Shown here piece by piece: positions 33,347-42,331 of a stretch of DNA of 45,611 nt. Both the position numbers and the translations under genes were made by a program. Location: the NCBI GenBank assembly GCA_964427535.1, contig CAYRVF010000022.1, forward strand, positions 1 through 45,611. The letters are read 5' to 3'. The stretch is from CAYRVF01 sp964427535 (GTDB lineage: Bacteria; Chloroflexota; Ktedonobacteria; Ktedonobacterales; JADMIN01). How positions within the stretch are numbered: the stretch's first letter is position 1; every line of letters starts with the position of its first letter. The notes under the pieces are model-generated. The model saw nothing but the letters and a program-made list of their open reading frames with translations. It was not told the origin of the DNA and ran no database searches.

Positions 33347-33432
33347 AGCGACACTCGACCGGGACGCCTGACGAGTACGCAATGACGTGCGCGCTGCGAT
33401 GACGCAGGCCGCGCAAATGCCGGAGTGTGATC

Positions 33433-34902
33433 ATGACCACGAGTTTGAACACGCACCAGTTTGTCTGTCTCTACGGCCACTTCTACCAGCCACCGCGCGA
33501 AGACCCATTTACCGGTCGGATCCCTCGTGAGCCAGGTGCGACGCCGTTCGAGAACTTCAACGAAAAGATTACCGCGGAATGCTACGCGCCCAATGCCTTT
33601 GAAGGCAACTTCGAGCAGATAAGCTTCGACCTCGGGCCGACGCTTGCCGCATGGCTGGAGCAGGCGCACCCGGATGTGTATCATCGCATTCTCGCCGCCG
33701 ACCGTCAGAACGTCGAGCGCTTCGGAGTTGGCAACGCGCTCGCCCAGGCATACAACCACACCATTCTGCCGCTTGCGACGTCCCGCGACAAGCGCACGCA
33801 GATTCGCTGGGGCCTCGCCGACTTCGCCGCCCGCTTCGGGCATCCGGCGGAAGGCATGTGGCTCGCCGAGACCGCGATCGATCTCGACACACTGGATATC
33901 CTCGCCGATGAAGGCGTGCGTTACACCGTGCTCGCGCCCTGGCAGGCAGCGCAGGCCACTGACCCGACGGAGCCGTATCTCGTGCGCCTGCCTAGTGGAC
34001 GCACGATGACCGTCTTCTTCTATAACGGCCCCTTGAGCGGTGGCGTCTCGTTCGACTGGGACATGACCAGCAACGCCGACGCATTTGCCGCCTCGTGTCT
34101 GCCCAACCACGTTAATCCTGAGAAGGTACGACGTGGCGAAGACCAGCTTATCGTCATCGCGACCGATGGCGAGCTGTATGGCCACCATAAGCCCTGGCGC
34201 GACCAGTTCCTCGCGCACTTGGTGAATGAGGGTGCGCGGGCGTTCGGCTTCGAGGCGGTGTCACTGGGCCGCTACCTGAGGGAGCATCCGCCCGTCGCCG
34301 AAGTCTCGCTTCACACGCCCAGTGCGTGGAGTTGCGCCCATGGCGTCGCGCGCTGGAGCACTGGCTGCTCCTGTACGGAAGGCGACTCCTCCTGGAAGCC
34401 CGCGCTGCTCTCCGCCTTCCGCGCGCTGTCGGCGAAGATCGACGGCATCTTCGAGCGCGTCGGCCCGCTCACGCTCGGCGACCTCTGGGGCGCGCGCGAT
34501 GCGTATCTAAGCCTGCGCAACGGCTGGATGCGTGAGGATGACTTCTGGGCGCGGTTTGGCGTCAAGGGGCACGCTCCAGCGAGCGCGGCGCTACGGACCT
34601 CCACGCTCCAGCTTCTCGACGCCCAATATTTCGCGCAGTGGATGTTCACGAGCTGCGGCTTCTTCTTCGAGGACCTCGACCGCATCGAGCCGCGCAATGA
34701 CATCGCGTTCGCACGGCGGGCGATCAGCCTGATGTGGCAGGCGACCCACACCGATCTGCAGGCTGGTTTCGTCGCGGACCTCGCTGCCGCGCGGAGTTGG
34801 CGCACGGGGCTGACCGGCGCCGATCTGTACGTGCAACTGCCGCCGGTCGCGGCGCATCTCCTGCCAGCGATCCCTAGCGCACCCAATCAGCCCGCCGCGT
34901 AA
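33433..34902 (+). CDS. Glycoside hydrolase family 57-like protein
   Basis: The 489-residue protein has a GH57-type catalytic barrel: FVCLYGHFYQPPREDPFTG at the N-terminus, GMWLAETAID containing Glu146 (likely nucleophile), and IATDGELYGHH containing Asp245 (likely acid/base). These match the conserved catalytic regions of GH57 amylases and glucanotransferases. The C-terminal half (GCSCTEGDSSWKPALLSAFR, GDLWGARDAYLSLRNGWMR) resembles the DUF3536-type extension of uncharacterised GH57 proteins. It has no signal peptide, so it probably acts on intracellular alpha-glucan. The ATG at 33433 has GGAG seven bases upstream; GTG 33427 is too close to it. The neighbours (phosphate genes) do not suggest a substrate. 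Confidence 0.85.
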   Translation: MTTSLNTHQFVCLYGHFYQPPREDPFTGRIPREPGATPFENFNEKITAECYAPNAFEGNFEQISFDLGPTLAAWLEQAHPDVYHRILAADRQNVERFGVGNALAQAYNHTILPLATSRDKRTQIRWGLADFAARFGHPAEGMWLAETAIDLDTLDILADEGVRYTVLAPWQAAQATDPTEPYLVRLPSGRTMTVFFYNGPLSGGVSFDWDMTSNADAFAASCLPNHVNPEKVRRGEDQLIVIATDGELYGHHKPWRDQFLAHLVNEGARAFGFEAVSLGRYLREHPPVAEVSLHTPSAWSCAHGVARWSTGCSCTEGDSSWKPALLSAFRALSAKIDGIFERVGPLTLGDLWGARDAYLSLRNGWMREDDFWARFGVKGHAPASAALRTSTLQLLDAQYFAQWMFTSCGFFFEDLDRIEPRNDIAFARRAISLMWQATHTDLQAGFVADLAAARSWRTGLTGADLYVQLPPVAAHLLPAIPSAPNQPAA

Positions 34903-34911
34903 GCACTCCCA

Positions 34912-36345
34912 TCAGGCGCCGTTCGCCCCCACAGGGGTGGAGCGGTCCGCCGAAGGCGAGCCTAATGCCGGGCTGGCGATGGGCAGCGAGAACGAGAAGA
35001 CGCTGCCCGTCCCGGCGCGGCTCTCCGCCCAGATGCGTCCGCCGTGCAGCTCGACGAGATGTTTGGCGATGGCCAGCCCGAGGCCCGTGCCCGCGGCAGC
35101 GCTGGCGAGCGGGTCGGTCGAGTGACCCAACTCGTCGGGCGTGTCGAACGATGCGGGAGGCTGGATACGCGTGCGCGCGCGGTCGACCTTGAAAAACCGC
35201 TCGAAGACACGTGGCAGATCGTCCTCCGTGATGCCAATACCACTATCTTCGACATGCACCACGACGACGGGCTCGCGCGGCGCGCTCCCCCCATCCTCGG
35301 GAGCCCGCGTGCTGACCCAGCCTGTTCGTGCGGCGGGCGCCTTGCCAGGCGCGACGCGCTCGACGGAGATCGTCACCTGTCCGCCGGACGGCGTGTATTT
35401 CAGTCCGTTGTGAATGAGGTTGATGAGCACTTCGCCAATACGGCCGGCATCGGCGTCGACATCCGGAAGTTCGGATGGGATGCTGCTCCGCAGCGCGATG
35501 TCACGCTCCGCGGCGAGCGGCGCCGTGCGATCGACGACCACCTCGATCAGTCCGGCGATATCCGTCGGCTCGCGGCGCAGCGTGATCTTCCCCGACTCGA
35601 TCCGTGAGAGCTCGAGGAGTTCCGCGACCATCTGCGAGAGGTGATCGATCTCGCCCGTGATGCGCTGCGCGAACTCGCGCGCGGCCTCCGCATCGGAGTC
35701 GAGCGCTCCGACCAGGGTCTCGGCGAGCAACCGCATGGCCGCCAATGGTGTCCGCAGCTCGTGCGAGACGTGCGAGACGAAGTCGCGTCGAACGGTCTCG
35801 AGCCGTCGGAGCTCGGTCAGATCCTCAATCGTGAGGATGTAGTTCGTGATGTCCATGCGGTCGGCAGGAGATCGTGCGGCGCCACCTGACAGCAAGTTCA
35901 TCGGTGTGACGGCCACACGCCAGGTCTGCCCGGTCGTCGGCCGGTGAAATGTGCGCTCCTGAGCCTCGCCCGTCTCAGAGGCTTCGAGCAGCAGCCGCAT
36001 CGTATCGTAATCCTGTATGACCGTCGCGGCGACACGCCCCAGCACCTGTTCGCGTGACAGGTGGGTCAGCGCGAAGGCGGCGCGGTTGGCCATCACGATC
36101 ACACGGTCGGCATCGGTAATGAAGACCGGGCGCGGAAACGCGTCGAGCAGCTCGCGCGAGAACTCGTGCGCCTCGACCGCATCGACGCGGCGACGCTCGA
36201 CCTCGCGCGCGGTTACGGCGAGCGTGGCCTCGGCGATCTCACGCCGGCGCATCGTATCGCGCAGCCGCGCCAGCAGCACGAGCGCCGAGACGAAGACGCC
36301 GCCGAAGAACGCGAGTAGCAGCAAAGGCAAGCCATCGGGCTGCAT
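34912..36345 (-). CDS. phoR: PhoR-like sensor histidine kinase
   Basis: The 477-residue kinase has one N-terminal membrane helix (LPLLLLAFFGGVFVSALVLL, about 6-25), a PAS domain (about 65-180: LDAFPRPVFITDADRVIVMA), a HisKA domain with phospho-acceptor H195 in SHVSHELRTPLAA, and an ATPase domain with NLIHNGLKYTP, DSGIGI, FERFFKVD and GTGLGLAIAKH. This layout is that of PhoR, which senses the state of the Pst transporter through PhoU and phosphorylates PhoB. It is transcribed away from pstS; the cognate regulator (41501-42226) is at the far end of the pst operon. The ATG at 36345 has only a weak site (AGGCGG). The long insertion rich in Pro/Ser between the N and G boxes looks disordered. Confidence 0.87.
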   Translation of the reverse strand: MQPDGLPLLLLAFFGGVFVSALVLLARLRDTMRRREIAEATLAVTAREVERRRVDAVEAHEFSRELLDAFPRPVFITDADRVIVMANRAAFALTHLSREQVLGRVAATVIQDYDTMRLLLEASETGEAQERTFHRPTTGQTWRVAVTPMNLLSGGAARSPADRMDITNYILTIEDLTELRRLETVRRDFVSHVSHELRTPLAAMRLLAETLVGALDSDAEAAREFAQRITGEIDHLSQMVAELLELSRIESGKITLRREPTDIAGLIEVVVDRTAPLAAERDIALRSSIPSELPDVDADAGRIGEVLINLIHNGLKYTPSGGQVTISVERVAPGKAPAARTGWVSTRAPEDGGSAPREPVVVVHVEDSGIGITEDDLPRVFERFFKVDRARTRIQPPASFDTPDELGHSTDPLASAAAGTGLGLAIAKHLVELHGGRIWAESRAGTGSVFSFSLPIASPALGSPSADRSTPVGANGA

Positions 36346-36426
36346 GAGTCCGCCTATGTCTCTTCTAGCTCCAGACACGTGCTCCAGATCGAGGCGCCAC
36401 GCAATGGCGTCGTGACAGTCGCCTGA

Positions 36427-36432
36427 AGTATA
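36427..36432 (-). promoter_or_regulatory. TATACT -10 candidate for phoR
   Basis: On the minus strand TATACT lies about 80 bases before the phoR start, with no clear -35 box. The nearby PHO-box repeats at 36500-36538 could act on both directions. Confidence 0.4.
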
Positions 36433-36499
36433 CCCCACCCGAGCTGCCCCCTCGCCTGAGCGCGGGAAGACGCCGAATCGCGCGGCACCCTGCTCCTGT

Positions 36500-36538
36500 T
36501 TAACAGCAGCTTAATACACATTACAAATTTGATTAACG
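36500..36538 (+). promoter_or_regulatory. PHO box: four repeats at 11-base spacing upstream of pstS
   Basis: TTAACA (36500), TTAATA (36511), TACAAA (36522) and TTAACG (36533) start at exact 11-base intervals, one helical turn. This is the known layout of PhoB/PhoP sites (TTAACA-like half-sites on one face). The third repeat is the weakest; shifted by one base it reads TTACAA. Phosphorylated PhoB encoded downstream is the expected activator. Confidence 0.78.
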
Positions 36539-36547
36539 TCGGCGCGA

Positions 36548-36553
36548 TATCTT
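36548..36553 (+). promoter_or_regulatory. Likely -10 of the pst promoter
   Basis: TATCTT lies nine bases after the last PHO-box repeat, where the -10 is expected when the PHO box replaces the -35. The leader to the pstS ATG is about 105 bases. Confidence 0.45.
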
Positions 36554-36573
36554 ACAGTCGGCCACCGAACGAC

Positions 36574-36637
36574 TCTCTACTTGAGAGACAGACCACAGTG
36601 CGCGCACCGCAATGGCATTTCACTCTATTTGAGAGTG
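36574..36637 (+). promoter_or_regulatory. Twin hairpins in the pstS leader
   Basis: TCTCT-ACTTG-AGAGA (36574-36588) and CACTCT-ATTTG-AGAGTG (36621-36637) form two small stems with near-identical loops (AYTTG). They lie between the promoter and the pstS ribosome site (GGAGG, 36656-36660). They could influence stability or bind a regulator. Confidence 0.45.
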
Positions 36638-36664
36638 CATGTAGGAATGGTTTGAGGAGGACTC

Positions 36665-37714
36665 ATGATCGATCGCATTTCGGCGATCCGCTCAATTACT
36701 GGGAAAGCAGCGCTGGGCACGGTCGTCGCTTCGACGATGCTGCTCGCGGCCTGCAGTAACCCGAGCTCGACAACTAGCAGCACCACGAGCACATCGACCG
36801 CGAACACTCTGACGTCGTGCCAGGTCACCGTTGCCGATCTCAAGCAGTCGGGTGGCGGCACGGGCACCGCACCGAACTACAATGTCTCTGGCGAGATCAC
36901 CGCGGACGGCTCGTCCGCATTGCAGCCCCTCATCGCGCAGGCGGCGTCCGAGTTCGACAAGACCAACGGCACGCACAGCACGATCAACGCGGGCGGTAGC
37001 GGCAAGGGCCTGACCGACGTCAACAACGGCGCCGTGCAGATCGGTATGTCGGACCTCTTCCAGTCGGACAAGCAGATCAGCGGCCTGACCGACCACCAGG
37101 TGGCCGCGGTCGCCTTCACGCTCGTCGTCAGCCCGGACCTCAAAGGCAAGGTCGACAACCTCACTACGAAGCAGATTCAGGACATTTACACGGGCGTGAC
37201 CACAAACTGGAGTCAGGTCGGCGGCCCGACCGAGCCGATCACGGTCGTCAATCGCCCCTCGAACTCTGGCACGCGCGGCACGTTTGAGAAGTATGTGCTG
37301 GGGTCCACGAGCGAGGTTCCGGGCAACACGTTGACGCAGGACAACACCGGCGCCGTCTTCCAGGCGGTGTCGGGCACGAACGGCTCGATCGGCTACGTCT
37401 CCACGGGCTTCGTGACGAATGCTCAACAGACGGCCAGCGCCCCGTCCCCGATCTGCATCGACGGCGCCAAGGCGACTGCCTCTGACATCAACATCGGCAA
37501 GTACAAGTTCTGGAACATCGAGCACGCCTACACGAAGGGCCCTGCCACCGGCGCTGCGAAGGCGCTCCTGCAGTACGTCCTGAACTCTGAGGTCCAGAAC
37601 AATGACCTCATCAGCGCGGGCAACTACTACAAGCTCAGCCAGATCAACAGCGCGGAGATCCAGAGCCACACGCCCACGGGTGCTCCGGCTCCGGAGACGT
37701 TCTCGGGGAGCTAG
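36665..37714 (+). CDS. pstS: Phosphate-binding lipoprotein PstS
   Basis: The 349-residue protein captures phosphate outside the membrane for the PstCAB importer. A signal peptide ends in the lipobox LLAAC (Cys30), so it is a lipid-anchored protein, followed by a Ser/Thr-rich linker. Binding-site motifs are ITADGSSALQPL, NAGGSGKGLTDVNNGAVQIG and VVNRPSNSGTRGTFEKYVLG, with the Ser/Thr and Arg that grip phosphate in known PstS. The ATG at 36665 is preceded by GAGGAGG. It is the first gene of the operon, behind the PHO box. A strong hairpin after its stop may give it higher expression than the downstream genes. Confidence 0.95.
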   Translation: MIDRISAIRSITGKAALGTVVASTMLLAACSNPSSTTSSTTSTSTANTLTSCQVTVADLKQSGGGTGTAPNYNVSGEITADGSSALQPLIAQAASEFDKTNGTHSTINAGGSGKGLTDVNNGAVQIGMSDLFQSDKQISGLTDHQVAAVAFTLVVSPDLKGKVDNLTTKQIQDIYTGVTTNWSQVGGPTEPITVVNRPSNSGTRGTFEKYVLGSTSEVPGNTLTQDNTGAVFQAVSGTNGSIGYVSTGFVTNAQQTASAPSPICIDGAKATASDINIGKYKFWNIEHAYTKGPATGAAKALLQYVLNSEVQNNDLISAGNYYKLSQINSAEIQSHTPTGAPAPETFSGS

Positions 37715-37778
37715 CCACTCACTCCCGGCGTCGATATGAGGCAGCCGGCTGTGTGAGGTATAGTAATGTGAGATGATT

Positions 37779-37807
37779 GGCGTGGCACGCTCTGTCTGTG
37801 CCACGCC
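37779..37807 (+). other. Stem-loop between pstS and pstC
   Basis: GGCGTGGCAC (37779-37788) pairs perfectly with GTGCCACGCC (37798-37807) around a nine-base loop. There is no T-tract, so it is more likely an mRNA-stabilising or partial-termination hairpin. This is a known way to make the binding protein in excess over its permease. Confidence 0.7.
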
Positions 37808-37871
37808 TCTCATTGTGAGAGTGAAATAGACCCGCCCCTTGAGCGTGCCTGACGCATTGTGGGGAGCAACC

Positions 37872-38882
37872 ATGAACAGATATGTACGAGAGGGCATCAG
37901 TCGGGCGGTATTCGCGATCTGTGCCGTCATCGTAGTGGCGGCAATCGCCGCCATCATTATCTTTATTGGATCGAAATCCTACCAGACCTTTACCGTCCAC
38001 CACGCGAGCTTGCGGCAGATGCTTACTGGGACGACGTGGGATCCGGGGAATAATCAGATCGGCGCCCTGGTGCTGATCGTCGGCAGCATCTCCAGTACAG
38101 TGCTCGCAGTCCTTATCAGTGCTCCGATCAGCGTTGGCGTCGCCGTCTTTATCACCGAGATCGCGCCTCCCTGGGCGCGGCGTTTCATGCAGCCAGTGCT
38201 TGAGCTGTTTACCGGCATCCCATCCATTATCTATGGATTCCTTGGACTCGTGATCCTGGTCCCGTTGGTCGCGAAGGCGTATAACAGCTTCTTTGGCGGA
38301 TTCTACTACTCGGGCTATGGCTTGATTCCGGCAGCACTTGTGCTCACGATCATGATCTTGCCGACAGTCACCAGTGTCGCGGTCGATACGCTCGCGGCCC
38401 TCCCAGTAGGTCTCCGCGAATCCAGCGTGGCACTTGGAGCGACCCGCTGGCAGACGGTACGTATGACGCTGCTACCCGCGGCCTCGTCGGGCATCTTCAC
38501 CGGCATCGTCCTCGGCACTGGCCGCGCGATTGGTGAAACGCTCGCCGTCTCCTATGTCATTGGGTCAAACGCCGGACGCTTCCCGTTCAACATCAACAAT
38601 ATCTATCCCTACTTGCATTTCTACCCGACGAGCACCATTACCGTGCAGTTGCTGCTCGACTTCCAGGAAGTTACCCCTGGAACGCTCAGCTTCGATGCAT
38701 TATGGACGCTCGCGTTTATCCTGCTGCTGATCTCCCTCGTACTGGTCATCGTCAGCAGGTGGATCGCATCTCGCAGCGCCTACAACGTGCGAAGCGAGAA
38801 ACCCAGGCGGGCATCGAAGTCGCAGGTGACGGTAGCGCCGTCGTCCCCGCAGGTAGCCGAGCCAAGGAGTGTCGCCGGATGA
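37872..38882 (+). CDS. pstC: Phosphate ABC transporter permease PstC
   Basis: The 336-residue permease has six membrane segments. Landmarks are VLIVGSISSTVLAVLISAPI, ELFTGIPSIIYGFLGLVIL, and the coupling loop LRESSVALGATRWQTVRMTL (the EAA motif that contacts PstB), then GTGRAIGETLAVSYVIG. The ATG at 37872 has GGGGAG five bases upstream; the frame is open to 37839 but those residues are not family-like. Its last four bases overlap the pstA start (ATGA). The soluble C-terminal tail of about 30 basic residues is longer than usual. Confidence 0.95.
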   Translation: MNRYVREGISRAVFAICAVIVVAAIAAIIIFIGSKSYQTFTVHHASLRQMLTGTTWDPGNNQIGALVLIVGSISSTVLAVLISAPISVGVAVFITEIAPPWARRFMQPVLELFTGIPSIIYGFLGLVILVPLVAKAYNSFFGGFYYSGYGLIPAALVLTIMILPTVTSVAVDTLAALPVGLRESSVALGATRWQTVRMTLLPAASSGIFTGIVLGTGRAIGETLAVSYVIGSNAGRFPFNINNIYPYLHFYPTSTITVQLLLDFQEVTPGTLSFDALWTLAFILLLISLVLVIVSRWIASRSAYNVRSEKPRRASKSQVTVAPSSPQVAEPRSVAG

Positions 38883-39805
38883 GCAGCATCGCAGAGCGTA
38901 CGACCGCTCCAAATCCGCCATCGGCGAACGCACGTGCCGCCAGACGTGCGCGTGCCCGGATCATCGACCGCACCATGACAGGTGTGCTGTGGGTGCTCGT
39001 CGCAGCCATCGTCGCCGTGCTGGTGTACTTTATCGGCTACACGCTGGTACAAGGCATCGGCGTCATCAACCTGGAGTTTCTGACAAGCGGCTACAACAAC
39101 TACGACGGGCCTGCGCTCTTCAACACGTTCTACATCATCATTGGCGCGCTCATCGTCTGCATTCCGCTCGGGATTGGCAGTGCCATCTATCTCGTGGAGT
39201 ATGCCAAGCAAGGCCGATTTACGACGATCGTGCAGTTCGCGACCGAAATGCTCGCCGGCGTGCCCTCGCTGATTCTCGGCTTTTTCGGCTACCTCATCTT
39301 CGTGACAGCCTTCGGCTACGGCACGCGGTTCGGGTACTCGCGGCTCGCGGGCATACTGACGTTGGCAGTCCTGAATCTTCCGCTCATCGTGCGCATCAGC
39401 CAGGATGCCCTTGCCAGCGTCTCGGGAGATTTGCGCGAGGCCAGTGCCGCCGTTGGCGCGACGAAATCGCAGACCGTTCTTCGCGTGCTGCTGCCCACCG
39501 CGTTGCCACAGTTCACTACTGGTGTCATTCTGACCGCCGGCAAAATGATGGGCGAGACGGCAGCGTTGATCTTCACTTCTGGCACCAGCAGCCCAACAAC
39601 TGGATGGCTCACGCTGAATCCGCTGTTCCCTGGCCCGACGCTCACCGTGCATCTGTTCGAGCTGCAGGCCGAGGGCATTGCCCATAACGCCGCCGCCGTG
39701 GTGAATGGGACAGCTACCCTGCTGATCGTGCTGCTGCTGATCTTCAATCTTGGTCTGCGCGGCCTCGCGGGGTTGTTGAACCGTCGTCTTTCAGGCAGCC
39801 GCTAA
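38879..39805 (+). CDS. pstA: Phosphate ABC transporter permease PstA
   Basis: The 308-residue partner permease carries an Ala/Arg-rich cytosolic N-terminus (about 1-35) and six membrane segments. Landmarks are NTFYIIIGALIVCIPLGIGS, EMLAGVPSLILGFFGYLIFV, LREASAAVGATKSQTVLRVL (EAA motif) and AGKMMGETAALIFTSG. The start ATG at 38879 overlaps the pstC stop and AAGGAG lies nine bases before it, so translation is coupled. It forms the channel with PstC. Confidence 0.95.
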   Translation: MSSIAERTTAPNPPSANARAARRARARIIDRTMTGVLWVLVAAIVAVLVYFIGYTLVQGIGVINLEFLTSGYNNYDGPALFNTFYIIIGALIVCIPLGIGSAIYLVEYAKQGRFTTIVQFATEMLAGVPSLILGFFGYLIFVTAFGYGTRFGYSRLAGILTLAVLNLPLIVRISQDALASVSGDLREASAAVGATKSQTVLRVLLPTALPQFTTGVILTAGKMMGETAALIFTSGTSSPTTGWLTLNPLFPGPTLTVHLFELQAEGIAHNAAAVVNGTATLLIVLLLIFNLGLRGLAGLLNRRLSGSR

Positions 39806-39851
39806 GATCGTTCACGTAGAACATGTCGTGTTGAGAACATAGAGAGAGACC

Positions 39852-40697
39852 ATGTTACTGAATCCGCTGGGGAACACACCCGAGCCACGACCCGAGGCGA
39901 CGCCCGAGCCGGGCGGCGGGAGTCATATCTCACCTGTCGACGGGCCGATTAAGATGCGCGTGATCGACCTGAACGTCTATTACAGCCAAGCGCATGCGAT
40001 CAAGCATGTCAACATGGAGATCGCCGACCGCCGCGTGACTGCGCTCATGGGGCCCTCAGGCTGCGGCAAATCCACCTTCGTGCGCGCGCTCAATCGTATG
40101 CACGACCTGACGCCCACAGCCCGCGTCGAGGGTCAAGTCATGCTTGACGGGCGCAATATCTACGCGCCGGACCAGGATGTGGTCGCCGTGCGCCAGTCCG
40201 TCGGCATGGTCTTCCAGCGCCCCAACCCATTCCCCAAGTCGATCTTCGAGAACGTCGCATATGGACTGCGTGTGCAGGGCGGCCACAGCGGGAGTGACAT
40301 GAAGGCGCGGGTCGAGCAGAGCCTGCGCGGCGCGGCGCTCTGGGACGAGGTCAAAGATCGCCTGGGCCATAGCGCCCTCGGCCTCTCTGGTGGCCAGCAA
40401 CAGCGGTTGTGCATCGCGCGCGCGCTTGCCGTGGAACCCGAGGTCATCTTGATGGACGAGCCGGCCTCCGCGCTCGACCCCATCGCCACCCTCAAGATCG
40501 AAGAGCTGCTTGAAGAGCTCAAGAAGCAGTACACCATCGTCATCGTCACCCACAACCTGCAGCAGGCCGCACGCGTCTCGCAGTACACGGGATTCTTCCT
40601 CTCGGGCGATCTCATCGAGTTCGCGCCGACGACGCAGATGTTTTCGCGGCCACAAGATCGCCGCACAGAGGACTTTATTACCGGACGATTCGGATAG
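39852..40697 (+). CDS. pstB: Phosphate ABC transporter ATPase PstB
   Basis: The 281-residue ATPase drives phosphate import and signals through PhoU to PhoR. Walker A is GPSGCGKST (67-75), the Q-loop segment VGMVFQRPNPFPKSIFENVA is diagnostic of PstB, the signature is LSGGQQQR and Walker B is VILMDEPASALDP. The first about 32 residues are Pro/Glu-rich and absent from most PstB proteins; an internal ATG (MRVIDLN, 39954) could be an alternative start, but it has no better site. It lies 46 bases after pstA. Confidence 0.95.
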   Translation: MLLNPLGNTPEPRPEATPEPGGGSHISPVDGPIKMRVIDLNVYYSQAHAIKHVNMEIADRRVTALMGPSGCGKSTFVRALNRMHDLTPTARVEGQVMLDGRNIYAPDQDVVAVRQSVGMVFQRPNPFPKSIFENVAYGLRVQGGHSGSDMKARVEQSLRGAALWDEVKDRLGHSALGLSGGQQQRLCIARALAVEPEVILMDEPASALDPIATLKIEELLEELKKQYTIVIVTHNLQQAARVSQYTGFFLSGDLIEFAPTTQMFSRPQDRRTEDFITGRFG

Positions 40698-40819
40698 TCG
40701 TATCGAAGCGCCAGCTCAAGGAGCGGCGCCAATCTCTACCGCGACGGAACGCGGACCACACGTTCCGCGCACCAGAAACTGGAGTGTGGATCTATCCCAA
40801 AGAGAGGTTCTGAACCGAT

Positions 40820-41473
40820 ATGACGCGCGACTCCTTTCACCACGAGCTGCAGGAAATTGAGGAAGCAGTCATCCAGATGGCGACGCTCGTCGAGAGCGCC
40901 ATCGCGCGCGCCATGCAGGCGCTGAGTCGCCGTGATACAGTCCTCGCGACGGAAGTGATCTCGAGCGACGGCGAGGTCAATGAGCTTCAGCGCAGCATCC
41001 GCAATCGCTGCCTGAGCGTTATGGCGCGTCAGGCCCCGGTCGCCCGCGACCTGCGTGAGCTCATCACGGTTCAGCTCGTCATCAATGAGCTGGAGCGCAT
41101 GGGCGATCACGCGGTCGGTATCGCCAAGCAGACGATGCGTATGCGGGACTTCGAGCCGCTCCCCTTCATGACGGATCTCGTCGAGCTGGCCAAGATCGTC
41201 CAGGAGCAGGTACGCGGCGGCATCCAGGCGTTCATCGACGTCAACGTGGTTCAGGCGCGCGACATCTGTCTGCGCGACGACGAGGTCGATCACCGCTATC
41301 GACTGATATTCACCGAACTGCTCGATCAGATGTCGAAGGACCCGGCAATCATTCCGCCGGTGACGAGCCTGCTCTTCACTGCGCATGATCTGGAGCGCAT
41401 CGGAGACCGCGTCACCAACATCTGCGAGGATGTCATCTACATGGTCTCGGGGGAGATCGAAGAGCTCAACTGA
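40820..41473 (+). CDS. phoU: Phosphate signalling regulator PhoU
   Basis: The 217-residue all-helical protein has two PhoU three-helix repeats with the metal-binding signatures ELERMGDHAVGIAKQ and DLERIGDRVTNICED. PhoU links the PstSCAB transporter to PhoR and keeps the kinase off when phosphate is plentiful. The ATG at 40820 fits the family start (FHHELQEIEEAVIQMATLVE). It lies 122 bases after pstB and 27 bases before the regulator gene, so the three are probably cotranscribed. Confidence 0.95.
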   Translation: MTRDSFHHELQEIEEAVIQMATLVESAIARAMQALSRRDTVLATEVISSDGEVNELQRSIRNRCLSVMARQAPVARDLRELITVQLVINELERMGDHAVGIAKQTMRMRDFEPLPFMTDLVELAKIVQEQVRGGIQAFIDVNVVQARDICLRDDEVDHRYRLIFTELLDQMSKDPAIIPPVTSLLFTAHDLERIGDRVTNICEDVIYMVSGEIEELN

Positions 41474-41500
41474 GCGCGGACCAATCGCGGGAGTGCGACT

Positions 41501-42226
41501 GTGCAAGAACGAACCATTCTCGTGGTGGAGGACGACAGCGCCCTGCGCGACACGATAGCATACAACCTGCGTCGCGAGGGCTATCATATCGTGAGCGTCG
41601 CGGACGGCGCGACCGCGCTCGACGTGGCGCAGCGACAGCCGCCGTCGCTCGTGCTGCTCGACCTGATGTTGCCCCGTATGGACGGGCTCGACGTCTGCCG
41701 CCTGTTGCGTGCGCGCCCTGAGACAGCGAACGTGCCGATCATGATGCTAACGGCCCGCGCGAACGAGAGCGACAAGGTCGTCGGCCTGGAGCTGGGCGCG
41801 GACGACTACGTCACCAAGCCGTTTAGCTGGAACGAGCTGCGTGCGCGCGTGCGTGCCTTGCTGCGTCGTAGCGACATCGCCCAGCCCGATAGCGCCTCCC
41901 TGCACGCGGACATGGTGGAGGACAAGAACACGCTCTCAGCGGCCGACGTGGACATCGACCTCGACCGCCGTGAGGTGCGACGCGGCGAGCGCCAGATTGA
42001 GCTACCCGCACGCCTCTTCGACCTGCTTGCCTACATGGTCCGCAACAAGGGCACGGTGCTCACCCGCGACCGCTTGCTCGAACATGTCTGGGGCTACGAC
42101 TATGAAGGCGATACTCGCACGGTCGACGTGTATGTGCGCTGGCTGCGGGAGAAGGTCGAGGACGACCCCGCAAACCCACAGCTCATCCAGACGGTGCGTG
42201 GCGTCGGCTATCGCTTCAAAGGCTAG
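41501..42226 (+). CDS. phoB: PhoB-like OmpR-family response regulator
   Basis: The 241-residue regulator has a receiver domain with acidic pair D11-D12, phospho-acceptor D54 (VLLDLMLP), T84 and K107 (DDYVTKPFSW). A linker follows (about 120-140), then an OmpR-type winged helix (LLAYMVRNKGTVLTRDRLLE, TVDVYVRWLREKVEDDP, IQTVRGVGYRFK). It is the expected partner of PhoR and binder of the PHO box upstream of pstS. The GTG start at 41501 has GGGAG seven bases upstream. Being last in the pst operon, it is probably under its own positive control. Confidence 0.92.
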   Translation: MQERTILVVEDDSALRDTIAYNLRREGYHIVSVADGATALDVAQRQPPSLVLLDLMLPRMDGLDVCRLLRARPETANVPIMMLTARANESDKVVGLELGADDYVTKPFSWNELRARVRALLRRSDIAQPDSASLHADMVEDKNTLSAADVDIDLDRREVRRGERQIELPARLFDLLAYMVRNKGTVLTRDRLLEHVWGYDYEGDTRTVDVYVRWLREKVEDDPANPQLIQTVRGVGYRFKG

Positions 42227-42331
42227 CCAGCGCTCACAGCGCGCCAACGTATCGCGGGTCGGGGCAAGACATACCTCGCCTGCCCCTGTTCGCACACGCG
42301 GCGCCGGTTACACCCGCATCCTATCCCACGC

